Virus record (IMG/VR): IMGVR_UViG_3300021092_000165
Coordinates: 1 to 27,084 of that record
Direction: 5' to 3' (one strand)
DNA length: 27,084 bases
From: a virus
The notes beneath the pieces are model-generated. The model was not told where the DNA came from, made no database searches, and saw nothing but the letters and a program-made list of their open reading frames with translations. Below, piece by piece: positions 11,541 to 18,631 of the stretch (position 1 is the first letter of the stretch; every line of letters begins with the position of its first letter). The position numbers and the translations under genes were made by a program.

Positions 11541-12308
11541 ATGACCTCAATCAATAATCTCAAGCACGATCATAAAAACGCTCGTAAGCGTACTGATCGC
11601 TCTGCAATGCTTATTGCAGAATCCCTCAAGCGTTACGGTGCGGCTCGTTCTATCGTCATCGACGAAAACAACCGCATTCTTGCTGGTAACGGCACCATCG
11701 AAGGTGCTAAAGCTGCTGGCATCAAAAACGTACGCATCATCGACGCAGAAGGTGATGAGGTCATTGCCGTCAGACGATCTGGTCTTACAGAAGACGAAAA
11801 GGTAGGTCTTGCACTAGCTGACAACCGCACTAGCGATCTCAGCGAGTGGGATGGCGCCATGCTTTATCAGCTCAGCGAAGAACATGACATCTCCGCTTGG
11901 TTCGACAAGAAAGAACTAGAAGACCTCTTCGGTACTGAAGAAGCTCTCGACGAAGACAGCCCATACACAAACAAAACCAACGCACCGATCTACGAGCCCA
12001 CAGGTGAGATCCATAAACCTAAACAGCTCTACGATCCAACCAAAACAAATCAGCTAATCGCTGAAATCGAAAACGCTGACATCCCTGATGACGTAAGGGC
12101 TTTCCTCATTTCAGCAGCTCATCGCCATACAGCTTTCAACTACAGCAAGATTGCTGACTTCTACTCCACAGCACCGAAAGAAATTCAAACACTCTTTGAA
12201 GACTCTGCTCTCGTCATCATTGACTTTGAACAGGCAATCCAAAACGGATTTGTCAAACTAGATCAAAGCGTAGAAGAAGCTTTCAACCAGGATCATCCCC
12301 ATGCGTAA
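11541..12308 (+). CDS. ParB/Srx-fold protein paired with a glycosyltransferase
   Basis: Residues 1-110 form a ParB-like domain: NARKRTDRSAMLIAESLKRYG, IVIDENNRILAGNGTIEGAK, and LALADNRTSDLSEWD. In typical ParB the loop is G-H-G-R; here it is GNGT, so nuclease or nucleotide chemistry may differ. The C-terminal half (about 145-255) is a second conserved block (PIYEPTGEIHKPKQLYD, AAHRHTAFNYSKIADFYS, ALVIIDFEQAIQNGFVKL), which I associate with phage ParB proteins next to TAGT-like glycosyltransferases. It overlaps the glycosyltransferase gene by 8 bp, so the two are made together. It is not a plasmid-partition ParB: no HTH and no ParA gene are seen. A role in DNA modification is inferred. Confidence 0.78.
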   Translation: MTSINNLKHDHKNARKRTDRSAMLIAESLKRYGAARSIVIDENNRILAGNGTIEGAKAAGIKNVRIIDAEGDEVIAVRRSGLTEDEKVGLALADNRTSDLSEWDGAMLYQLSEEHDISAWFDKKELEDLFGTEEALDEDSPYTNKTNAPIYEPTGEIHKPKQLYDPTKTNQLIAEIENADIPDDVRAFLISAAHRHTAFNYSKIADFYSTAPKEIQTLFEDSALVIIDFEQAIQNGFVKLDQSVEEAFNQDHPHA

Positions 12309-13158
12309 TGACTTCTGCGTTTTTATCCTGTCAAATCGTAGACCGGATAACATTAAAACCCTAGAGACCCTACAGCGATCTGGCTACACAGGTAAGTGGT
12401 ACATCGTCATTGATGACGAAGATCCTACTGGCAATCAGTACAAAGCAACCTACGGCGATAAAGTCCTCGTATTCTCAAAAGCTAAAATCGCGCAGACAAC
12501 AGACTCCTGCGACATATCAACTGATAGACGCACTCCACTATGGGCTCGTAATGCCTGCTGGTACTTAGCCAAACAAGTAAACTGCCGGTTCTTCTGTCAA
12601 CTCGACGACGACTACAGCTGGTTCGCTTACCGCCGCATCGGTCGTAAAAATCCAGCAGAACCGCCAAAATACTCCAACTTTCGCGCTGAAAGCCTAGATC
12701 TCATCTTCGCTGGCATGGTCCAATTCCTCCAGGAAACACCATCCGTCTCCAGCATCGCCTTCTCTCAAGGCGGTGACTACAACACAGATTCACTCAAAGC
12801 AAGACGAGTCCTGCGTAAAGCAATGAACTCATTTTTCTGTGACTCTGAACGCCCTTTCAACTTCATCGGTAAATTCAACGACGACGTCAACACTTACATC
12901 TCACACGGCGCTACCGGCAAACTATTCTTCACCTACTGCCCTATCCAACTAGAACAAGCTCAAACTCAAAAAAACAAAGGCGGCATCACTGAAGCCTATA
13001 AAGAAAGTGGCACCTATGTAAAATCCTTCTACACCGTCATGATCTCTCCATCCTCAACATGGATTGAACTCATGGGGCATTCCAATCCTCGCCTTCACCA
13101 CACTCACGATTGGAATAAGGTCTGTCCTAAAATTATTCATGAAAAATATTGCCGCTAA
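12301..13158 (+). CDS. GT-A fold glycosyltransferase, TAGT-like
   Basis: The 285-aa product opens with a nucleotide-sugar-binding pattern (VFILSNRRPDNIKTL, then WYIVIDDEDPTGNQY). It carries LDDDY at 101-105, matching the metal-binding DxD motif. Later blocks are NSFFCDSERPFNFIGKFNDD at 176-195, QTQKNKGGITEAY near 221 and GTYVKSFYTVM at 237-247. I connect it with the TET/JBP-associated glycosyltransferases, predicted to glycosylate hydroxymethylated bases in phage DNA. No base hydroxylase or hydroxymethylase is in the window, so the acceptor is unknown. Position between replication and packaging genes would suit modification of new DNA. It overlaps the ParB-like gene. The GT-A call is firm; the DNA target is inference. 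Confidence 0.75.
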   Translation: MRNDFCVFILSNRRPDNIKTLETLQRSGYTGKWYIVIDDEDPTGNQYKATYGDKVLVFSKAKIAQTTDSCDISTDRRTPLWARNACWYLAKQVNCRFFCQLDDDYSWFAYRRIGRKNPAEPPKYSNFRAESLDLIFAGMVQFLQETPSVSSIAFSQGGDYNTDSLKARRVLRKAMNSFFCDSERPFNFIGKFNDDVNTYISHGATGKLFFTYCPIQLEQAQTQKNKGGITEAYKESGTYVKSFYTVMISPSSTWIELMGHSNPRLHHTHDWNKVCPKIIHEKYCR

Positions 13159-13198
13159 TATGCTATACCTACACTGCACTAGGCCATTCAACGCATAA

Positions 13199-13522
13199 AT
13201 GGCAACTCATCGCGGTACTACAGCAGAAACTGAACTACGCGCTCAACGCTTCGCTCGCATCATCGCTAACGGTGGGCGTAGGTCGGACTGTGTTCGCTTT
13301 GCAGCCGAAAACTGGGGGGTAGGAGAGCGCTCTGTTGATAAATACCTTCAGATGGCTCGTGATCAGCTACGCGCTGATTGGGACATCGAACGACCGCAAA
13401 TGATCGCTGATCTACTCTCCCAGTGCTCCACCCTGCAAATTGAAGCCCGTCGCGCTGGGCAATATCACATCGCACTTGGTGCTATCAACACCGCTGCCAG
13501 ATTGGCGCAGCTCTGCTCGTGA
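13199..13522 (+). CDS. terS: Terminase small subunit
   Basis: The 107-aa product starts MATHRGTTAETELRAQRFAR and contains an HTH-like stretch (RRSDCVRFAAENWGVGERSV) followed by a long helix, as in small terminase subunits that bind the packaging start site. It directly precedes the large subunit; the stop overlaps the next GTG (GTGA). The length is a little short for the family. Call based on HTH plus position. Confidence 0.75.
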   Translation: MATHRGTTAETELRAQRFARIIANGGRRSDCVRFAAENWGVGERSVDKYLQMARDQLRADWDIERPQMIADLLSQCSTLQIEARRAGQYHIALGAINTAARLAQLCS

Positions 13523-14868
13523 GCATTCTTTCTGCAGCGCCAGAAGGTCATATCCTCCAGCAACTCAACTATTCCGGCGAGCTAATCAATACTGATCAGC
13601 TCCTGGATCGCATCAAAGCAGATCTGCACCCTGGACAGCTTGCCTTTGTTGATGACAACACAACGCAGATCATTGGCATCAGCGCCGGCTATGGGGCCGG
13701 GAAAACCCGAGCTTTAGCGGCAAAAGCTGTCACACTCGCAGCCGCCAACCAAGGTTTCACTGGCGCTGTCATGGAGCCGACTGGTCCCCTAATCCGCGAT
13801 ATTTGGCAGACAGACTTTGAAGCCTTCCTGGAACACTACGAGATCCCCTACACCTTTCGCGCTAGCCCGCTGCCTGAGTACATGCTCCACCTGCCAGGCG
13901 GTGACACCAAGATTTTGTGCCGCAGCTTCGAGAACTGGAGCCGCATCATCGGCTTGAACCTTGCTTGGGTGCTTGCCGATGAGATCGACACTGTCAATCC
14001 AGCTATCGCCAACAAGGCATTCCCGAAGATCCTTGGTCGCCTACGCTCCGGCAACGTTCGCCAATTCGGTGCAGCATCTACGCCAGAAGGTTTCCGCTGG
14101 ATGTGGACTACCTTCGGCAGCGAGCAAGCCAAAGATCGTCAAGATCGCAAGCTCATCAAGATGCGGTCAGCAGACAACCCACACCTGCCGACAGATTTCA
14201 TTGAGCGTCTAGAAGCGAACTACGACCCCAATCTGCTCAAGGCATACCTTGACGGTGAGTTTGTAAACCTCACCACCGGCACCGTTTACGACCGCTTCGA
14301 CCGCAGCAAGCACGTCATCAGCAGCCTGCCAGACACTGACCGCGAACCGTTACGCATCGGCGTTGACTTCAACGTTGCCAACATGTCCGCCATCATCGGC
14401 GTCAAACTCGGCACCAACCTGCTCGTCATTGACGAGATCAGCGGTGCTCACGACACTGATGCCCTAGCGCAGCAGATCAAAGCACGCTACCCAGACCGTC
14501 GTATCTACATCTACCCAGACGCCTCAGGTGGTAACCGCAGCACCAACGCAACCCAAACCGACATCCAGATCCTCGAAAGCTACGGGATGTCGAACCAGTC
14601 ACCACGGGCGAACCCGCCAGTGCGTGACCGTGTATCCGCTGTCCAAGCGCTGCTAGAAAACGGCAAAGGGCAAGTGCGCCTACAAATCAGTCACACCTGC
14701 AAACGCCTGATCGAGTGCCTAGAACTCCAGTGCTACACAGAAAAGGGCGATCCTGACAAGGATGCCGGGCATGACCACATGAACGACGCGCTCGGCTACC
14801 TAATCTGGCGCGAGTTCAACCCACTTCACGCTGGCGCTGGCAGAAGTACTGGCGTCCGCCTGTACTAA
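13519..14868 (+). CDS. terL: Terminase large subunit (ATPase and nuclease)
   Basis: A GTG start at 13519 is supported by the overlap with terS. The 449-aa product has an ATPase domain with Walker A GYGAGKT at 57-63 and Walker B WVLADEID at 150-157. A coupling-type motif FGAASTPEGF lies near 185. The C-terminal RNase H-like nuclease shows its acidic residues in IGVDFNVANMSA, IYPDASGGN and HMNDALGYLIW. It pumps DNA into the prohead and cuts concatemers. All motifs are intact and the length is normal for siphophages. TATACT 5 bp after the stop may be a promoter for the next gene. Confidence 0.95.
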   Translation: MSILSAAPEGHILQQLNYSGELINTDQLLDRIKADLHPGQLAFVDDNTTQIIGISAGYGAGKTRALAAKAVTLAAANQGFTGAVMEPTGPLIRDIWQTDFEAFLEHYEIPYTFRASPLPEYMLHLPGGDTKILCRSFENWSRIIGLNLAWVLADEIDTVNPAIANKAFPKILGRLRSGNVRQFGAASTPEGFRWMWTTFGSEQAKDRQDRKLIKMRSADNPHLPTDFIERLEANYDPNLLKAYLDGEFVNLTTGTVYDRFDRSKHVISSLPDTDREPLRIGVDFNVANMSAIIGVKLGTNLLVIDEISGAHDTDALAQQIKARYPDRRIYIYPDASGGNRSTNATQTDIQILESYGMSNQSPRANPPVRDRVSAVQALLENGKGQVRLQISHTCKRLIECLELQCYTEKGDPDKDAGHDHMNDALGYLIWREFNPLHAGAGRSTGVRLY

Positions 14869-14872
14869 AGGC

Positions 14873-14878
14873 TATACT
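14873..14878 (+). promoter_or_regulatory. Weak -10 candidate before the cyAbrB gene
   Basis: TATACT lies 28 bp before the cyAbrB ATG. No good -35 is seen at 16-17 bp. A similar GCTATAC occurs at 13163, upstream of terS. Confidence 0.3.
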
Positions 14879-14905
14879 CAGCAGCGTCCCGGTTTTACCC
14901 TACTA

Positions 14906-15244
14906 ATGCTCACCGGCTCTGATCTCATCGCCAAAGTCAAAGAATGCGGCGACATGAACAAGTCTGATCTCGTCCGCGAGTGTGGTTACGTCAAAGGCGA
15001 CAAGCTCTGCTTCACCCAGTTCTACGAAGCACTCCTTGAAGCCAAGGGCTTTGACCTAAAACCCGCCGCCAAGCGTGGTCGCAGCTTGAGCTACAAAACC
15101 AAGGTGCAATTCAACGGCAAACTGTCCATCGGTGAAGGTTACGTTCAGGAAATGGGTTTCAAACCCGGCGATGAGTTTGAGATCAAAGTGCGCGGCAAGT
15201 CTGTAACCTTGTCTGCTGCTGTTAACGAGCCTGTTGCTGCTTGA
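14906..15244 (+). CDS. cyAbrB-type transcriptional regulator
   Basis: The 112-aa product matches the cyanobacterial AbrB family closely. The N-terminal half shows LTGSDLIAKVKECGDMNKSD, then LVRECGYV and FTQFYEALLEAKGFDL. A basic linker AAKRGRSLSYKTKVQFNG is followed by the beta-hairpin DNA-binding part (GYVQEMGFKPGDEFEIKV). cyAbrB proteins are global regulators of carbon and nitrogen genes in cyanobacteria, and are also linked to photosynthesis and redox genes. Here one is carried between terminase and HNH genes with no other host gene nearby, so it is a phage-borne regulator. It may tune host metabolism or late phage genes. A rho-independent terminator follows within 25 bp of its stop. Confidence 0.9.
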   Translation: MLTGSDLIAKVKECGDMNKSDLVRECGYVKGDKLCFTQFYEALLEAKGFDLKPAAKRGRSLSYKTKVQFNGKLSIGEGYVQEMGFKPGDEFEIKVRGKSVTLSAAVNEPVAA

Positions 15245-15368
15245 GCGCAGACTCAATCAAAAACGAGCCCAAGCTGGAAACGGTGCGCCCTTCCGCTTGG
15301 GCTTTTACTTTGAGCGCCTCTGCCACGCTTGGTGGCAACACCAGTTGGACACGAACACCTTGCGCCAT
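15222..15368 (-). CDS. Ribbon-helix-helix protein, 48 aa
   Basis: The leftward frame opens at 15428, but the ATG at 15368 starts the conserved part. The product reads MAQGVRVQLVLPPSVAEALK, then AEGRTVSSLGSFLIESALKQ: strand, helix, turn and helix, as in CopG/Arc repressors. It is the only leftward gene in this part and converges with cyAbrB by 23 bp. It faces an operator-like inverted repeat just upstream, so it probably represses the divergent HNH promoter and itself. It could also be an orphan antitoxin; no toxin is adjacent. Confidence 0.7.
   Translation of the reverse strand: MAQGVRVQLVLPPSVAEALKVKAQAEGRTVSSLGSFLIESALKQQQAR
15266..15306 (+). terminator. Intrinsic terminator of cyAbrB, inside the RHH gene
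   Basis: AGCCCAAGC (15266-15274) and GCTTGGGCT (15295-15303) form a perfect 9-bp stem with a 20-nt loop, followed by TTTTACTTT. Leftward it is also followed by a T-run (TTTTTGATT). It ends the cyAbrB transcript while lying in the RHH coding sequence. Confidence 0.72.
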
Positions 15369-15429
15369 GCTCTGATTGTGGTATGATCTGAACCGGATCG
15401 AACCAGGTCCGCCGACACCGTACCACAAA
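15360..15429 (+). promoter_or_regulatory. Promoter and inverted-repeat operator before HNH gene
   Basis: -35 TTGCGC (15360-15365), a 16-bp spacer and -10 TATGAT (15382-15387) face right. TTGTGGTA (15376-15383) and TACCACAA (15421-15428) are perfect inverted copies, the first overlapping the -10. The second continues into the HNH ATG. This fits control by the divergent RHH protein. Confidence 0.58.
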
Positions 15430-15890
15430 TGGAGGCTTACTACCAGTCAGCAGCTTGGCAACGCAAGCGGCAGCAACGCCTTGATCACGACCACCACACC
15501 TGCCAAGGTTGCGGCATTACCGCAGCTCAACTTGCAGAACTTGGCTGGTCAGCCTTGCAAGTGCATCACAAGAACGCTGGACCGCCGGACTTCAAGTACC
15601 CGTCATTTGGTAACGAGCAACTGTCAGATCTCCTGACGTTATGCCCAACCTGCCACGACGGCATCACCAATTCAGTCAGGCAGCAGCGTTTCAAGTTAGA
15701 TCCACGCAAGCAAGTGCAATCAACAAGCATTGCTGCACCTTCTCTTTCTGTACCGTCACAGACAAAACGTGTCCAACCTAACTACGATTCAGATCACAAT
15801 TTCGGGCGAGAGCCCATTGCTGTGCCACAACGGTCAAACAGCAGATCCGCGAAATACCTACGCCAAAGCAATGAAGGCGGTAAGCAGTAA
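15429..15890 (+). CDS. HNH endonuclease
   Basis: The 153-aa product has a zinc-stabilised HNH domain. Cys25 and Cys28 lie in CQGCG, His46-His47 in LQVHHKN is the catalytic first H, Cys72 and Cys75 lie in LCPTCH, and His76 is there too. The start MEAYYQSAAWQRKRQQRL is typical of phage HNH proteins near terminase, where the nuclease aids packaging cuts in some phages. After residue 90 the sequence is polar and unlike the family. Its last 122 bp overlap the next gene in another frame, so the tail may carry no function. Confidence 0.85.
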   Translation: MEAYYQSAAWQRKRQQRLDHDHHTCQGCGITAAQLAELGWSALQVHHKNAGPPDFKYPSFGNEQLSDLLTLCPTCHDGITNSVRQQRFKLDPRKQVQSTSIAAPSLSVPSQTKRVQPNYDSDHNFGREPIAVPQRSNSRSAKYLRQSNEGGKQ

Positions 15891-16365
15891 GCGGAAGAAA
15901 ACTGACGCTGACTACGACGAAATGGCAAGGCTTGAGTGGCTTGCTGGCTTGTACCGTTTCCGCGACGAGCTGGTCATTCCCGACTACGTGCTTGAAGCGG
16001 TGTTCATCAACGGCGCCAAGAAGTCAAAGCGTGGTCCACAAGCCAAGTGCGGCATGTTCTTTACTGAGCACGCACCGCTTGATTTCCCTGGCAAGCCGGG
16101 TGAAATCAACGACGACACCCTAAGCGAGATGTTCGCTAGCGGCGACTTTACCCATACGGTTGGCGTCAAAGTCGGCATGGCAAAGGTCATGCGCACTAGG
16201 CCGATGTTCCGCAACTGGAGCTTGGTCGCAACTGCGCAGTTTGACCCTGATGTGCTGAACCTGCGTGACATTGAAGAGATCGCCGCTGATGCCGGCAAGC
16301 TGGTCGGCCTAGGCGACTGGCGGCCTAAGCATGGGCGCTTCAGCACTGGCATCCAAGTGGTGTAA
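15769..16365 (+). CDS. Conserved phage protein of unknown function, 198 aa
   Basis: The frame opens with a TTG at 15730. The GTG at 15769 is preferred because the recognisable sequence starts soon after (IQITISGESPLLCHNGQT). The product continues AMKAVSSKRKKTDADY, LEWLAGLYRF, VFINGAKKSKRGPQAK and ends LVGLGDWRPKHGRFSTG. I recognise this as a family found in many phages, without a known function. The compact, conserved blocks point to a globular protein. The pentamer-repeat region begins 10 bp after its stop. Confidence 0.75.
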   Translation: MSNLTTIQITISGESPLLCHNGQTADPRNTYAKAMKAVSSKRKKTDADYDEMARLEWLAGLYRFRDELVIPDYVLEAVFINGAKKSKRGPQAKCGMFFTEHAPLDFPGKPGEINDDTLSEMFASGDFTHTVGVKVGMAKVMRTRPMFRNWSLVATAQFDPDVLNLRDIEEIAADAGKLVGLGDWRPKHGRFSTGIQVV

Positions 16366-16473
16366 GTCCAGACGTGGCAGGATGCGGTACGGAACGGCAG
16401 GGCTCGGCGGGGCAGGATGAGGCTCGGCGGGACGCAATAGTGTTTGCAAGGGCGTGGTAAAAGCTGATGATCT

Positions 16474-16503
16474 CAGCGCTGAGGGCTTCGGCCCTCTCCG
16501 CTG
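16474..16503 (+). other. Hairpin 1 of the pentamer region
   Basis: Outer stem CAGCG/CGCTG, a CT/TC internal loop, inner stem GAGGGC/GCCCTC and a TTCG tetraloop. GGTTCTTAGG follows. Confidence 0.75.
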
Positions 16504-16601
16504 GGTTCTTAGGAATCCAGATCAGGCGGGTTATGGCTCGGTCGTGTCGGTTCAGGTTCGGTCAGGTCGGGTTAGGTGTGCTGCGGTAAAAGCTGCAGAC
16601 G

Positions 16602-16633
16602 GCAGCACTGGGGGCTTCGGCTCCCTCTGCTGC
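16602..16633 (+). other. Hairpin 2 of the pentamer region
   Basis: Outer stem GCAGCA/TGCTGC, a CT/TC internal loop, inner stem GGGGGC/GCTCCC with one G-T wobble and a TTCG loop. TCTCTTT follows. The preceding CTGCAGACGGCAG is shared with hairpin 3. Confidence 0.75.
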
Positions 16634-16730
16634 TCTCTTTGGGGGCAGACATGGTTAAATCTGGTCGGATATGTTGCGGATCGGTGCGTTCTGTTATGGC
16701 GGGCTCAGGTAAAACATGGACTGCAGACGG

Positions 16731-16758
16731 CAGTACGGAGGGTCCGCCCTCCCTACTG
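16731..16758 (+). other. Hairpin 3 of the pentamer region
   Basis: Outer stem CAGTA/TACTG, a C/C mismatch, inner stem GGAGGG/CCCTCC and a TCCG loop. TTCTCTC follows. Confidence 0.75.
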
Positions 16759-16845
16759 TTCTCTCAAGAACAGGTATGGCAGGATTCGATTCGGCATGGC
16801 AGCGCATTGCCAGGTTGGGCGGGGTTCGGTTGGATGAGGTAACTT

Positions 16846-16880
16846 GGGGTTCGGGTAACACCGAACCCCTTAAACTTTGT
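16846..16880 (+). terminator. Terminator-like hairpin upstream of portal gene
   Basis: GGGGTTCGG (16846-16854) and CCGAACCCC (16861-16869) form a perfect 9-bp stem with a GTAACA loop, followed by TTAAACTTTGT. It closes the pentamer region 17 bp before the portal ATG. Confidence 0.7.
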
Positions 16881-16896
16881 CTATTGATGTAGTGCC

Positions 16897-18348
16897 ATGT
16901 ATTCAGGTTTCCGTGCGTATGACCGCCCTTTGGCAACTCGCACGGTTGCCAAGGTTAACGATCCAAACACTGCGTGGCACGCGCAAGAAGCACACTGGAT
17001 TTTGCTTGAAGATTTGCTAGGCGGTACTTTTACGATGCGAAAAAAGCATCGCCGCTATCTTCCACAAGAGCCGAGAGAAATTGATGAATCGTATGATAAT
17101 CGTTTAGCTAGAAGCGTTTGTCCGCCATATTACGTTCGGCTAGAACGGATGCTGGCTGGCATGTTGACGCGCAAGCCGGTCAGGTTAAACGATGTCTCTG
17201 ATCTGGTCCGCGAGCAACTATTCGATGTAGACCTGCTCGGTAACGACCTTAACGTCTGGACCTATGAAACCGCACGCAAGATGGTGCGTTACGGGCATGT
17301 TGGCGTGCTTGTGGATGCACCTGCTGCTGGTGAAAACGGAAGACCGTATTGGTGCAGTTATACGCCGCGTGACATCTTAGGCTGGCGCACTGAATTAAAA
17401 GATGGCGCACAGCAACTGAGCCAGCTTCGCCTGATGGAACGAGTGATCGTTGCTGATGGGTTGTATGGCGAAAAGGAAGTCGAACAGGTGCGTGTGCTAA
17501 CCCCTGGCGGGTTTGAGATCCACCGCCGCGATGAAAAGACCAGCGGCTTTGAAATCTTCGACAGCGGCACCACAACGCTAGACACCATCCCATTCAGCGT
17601 TGCCTACGCTAACCGTATCAACTTTATGGAATCACGTCCGCCGATGGAAGACATCGCGGAGCTAAACCTTAAGGCGTATCAAATCCAATCTGATCTAGAC
17701 AATCAACTACACATCAGCGCAGTGCCGATGCTGGCATTCTTTGGCTTCCCATCTGCTGCCGAGGAAGTAAGCGCCGGTCCCGGTGAAGCAATCGCCTTTC
17801 CATCAGAAGGACGGGCAGAATACATCGAACCAAGCGGCAACAGCTTTGAAGCGCAGTTCAAGCGCCTAGAACAGATCGCGTATCAAATCAACGAACTAGG
17901 TTTGTCCGCTGTGCTCGGTCAGAAGCTATCGGCTGAAACCGCCGAAGCCAAGCGCATCGACCGCAGCCAAGGCGACAGCACCATGATGGTCATCGCGCAG
18001 AACATGCAAGACCTGATCGATAACTGCCTGACCTATCACGCGCAATACCTAAACATCCCTGAAGCCGGTAGCAGTTATATCAACCGCGACTTCTTGGGCT
18101 CGCGCCTTGAACCGCAGGAGATCCAATCTCTGCTGCAGCTTTATACCGCTGGCACCATCACGCAGAAAACCCTCCTCGATCAGCTCAGCGAAGGTGAAAT
18201 CCTTGGCGATGACTTTGATGTAGAAGAGGAACTAGAAGCTACGCAAAATGGCGGCCTGATCGAGATGGCGCAGCCTGAGCCACGGCAAATGCAACAAATG
18301 CCTGAGGAATCGCCAGACGACGAAGACGAAGAACAAATCCCGGCATGA
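16897..18348 (+). CDS. Portal protein (DUF4055-type)
   Basis: The 483-aa product has the features of DUF4055 portal proteins. EAHWILLEDLLGGTFTMR is near the start, ESYDNRLARSVCPPYYVRLE at about 63-82, and GMLTRKPVRL marks the usual 'G-x-x-x-x-[KR]-P' site. Next is YGHVGVLVDAP, then YTPRDILGWR, a helical stretch at about 250-340 (DLDNQLHISAVPML), and a SAETAEAKRIDRSQGDS helix. An acidic tail with many E and D closes it. It forms the dodecameric ring through which DNA enters the head. Its place after terminase and before the head-morphogenesis gene is standard. Confidence 0.87.
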   Translation: MYSGFRAYDRPLATRTVAKVNDPNTAWHAQEAHWILLEDLLGGTFTMRKKHRRYLPQEPREIDESYDNRLARSVCPPYYVRLERMLAGMLTRKPVRLNDVSDLVREQLFDVDLLGNDLNVWTYETARKMVRYGHVGVLVDAPAAGENGRPYWCSYTPRDILGWRTELKDGAQQLSQLRLMERVIVADGLYGEKEVEQVRVLTPGGFEIHRRDEKTSGFEIFDSGTTTLDTIPFSVAYANRINFMESRPPMEDIAELNLKAYQIQSDLDNQLHISAVPMLAFFGFPSAAEEVSAGPGEAIAFPSEGRAEYIEPSGNSFEAQFKRLEQIAYQINELGLSAVLGQKLSAETAEAKRIDRSQGDSTMMVIAQNMQDLIDNCLTYHAQYLNIPEAGSSYINRDFLGSRLEPQEIQSLLQLYTAGTITQKTLLDQLSEGEILGDDFDVEEELEATQNGGLIEMAQPEPRQMQQMPEESPDDEDEEQIPA

Positions 18349-18355
18349 TGTAACC

Positions 18356-18631
18356 ATGCTGATGTGGCTGATGATGGGCGCTTTCAAGAAACCACGTAAG
18401 CAGCAACTGTCTTGCGTACAGGGCAAATTGCCGCCTGATCTATTCGCCATCGTCAGGGTGTCATGGTTCAAGCAGGGCAGAATCTATGCCGTAGAAGAAA
18501 TGAACATTGAAGATGCAGGAGAAGAAACAGGCGAGGCATTGGTAGGTTTATTCAAAGAAGCTCTGAAACAAGGGGCTGACGTTTACTCAATTACAGCTTG
18601 TCATCCTGCTGATATAGGGATAGATCCGTGA
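18356..18631 (+). CDS. Hypothetical protein, 91 aa, start uncertain
   Basis: Four ATG codons lie within the first 21 bases, so the exact start is unclear. The product has KPRKQQLSCVQGKLPPDLFAI, a beta-like middle and an acidic helix (EDAGEETGEALVGLFKEALK). It ends GADVYSITACHPADIG. It overlaps the next gene by 4 bp. No family is recognised. It sits between portal and morphogenesis genes, where small phage proteins are common. Confidence 0.55.
   Translation: MLMWLMMGAFKKPRKQQLSCVQGKLPPDLFAIVRVSWFKQGRIYAVEEMNIEDAGEETGEALVGLFKEALKQGADVYSITACHPADIGIDP

Larger units (their letters stand above)
16376..16880 (+). repeat. Four 5-bp-periodic G-rich arrays, each followed by a hairpin
   Basis: This 531-bp gap (16366-16896) holds no credible gene. 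It is four G-rich arrays that can be read in 5-bp steps with consensus GG(C/T)NN: about 16376-16460, 16525-16589, 16653-16712 and 16773-16842. Each array ends in GGTAA. After each comes a hairpin: three with a UUCG-type loop and the same two-storey stem, the fourth a perfect 9-bp terminator stem. The 5-bp period excludes protein-level selection. Its function is unknown. Confidence 0.85.

Noticed and set aside
16454-16842. Two long rightward ORFs (127 and 88 codons) in the pentamer region
   Set aside because: G-rich DNA with a 5-bp period has few stops in every frame. The products are composition-driven, the hairpins cut through them, and no start context is seen.
16376-16880. Repeats considered as a CRISPR array
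   Set aside because: Units are 5 bp with no unique spacers of constant length, and no cas gene is near. The larger units differ in sequence and keep only architecture.
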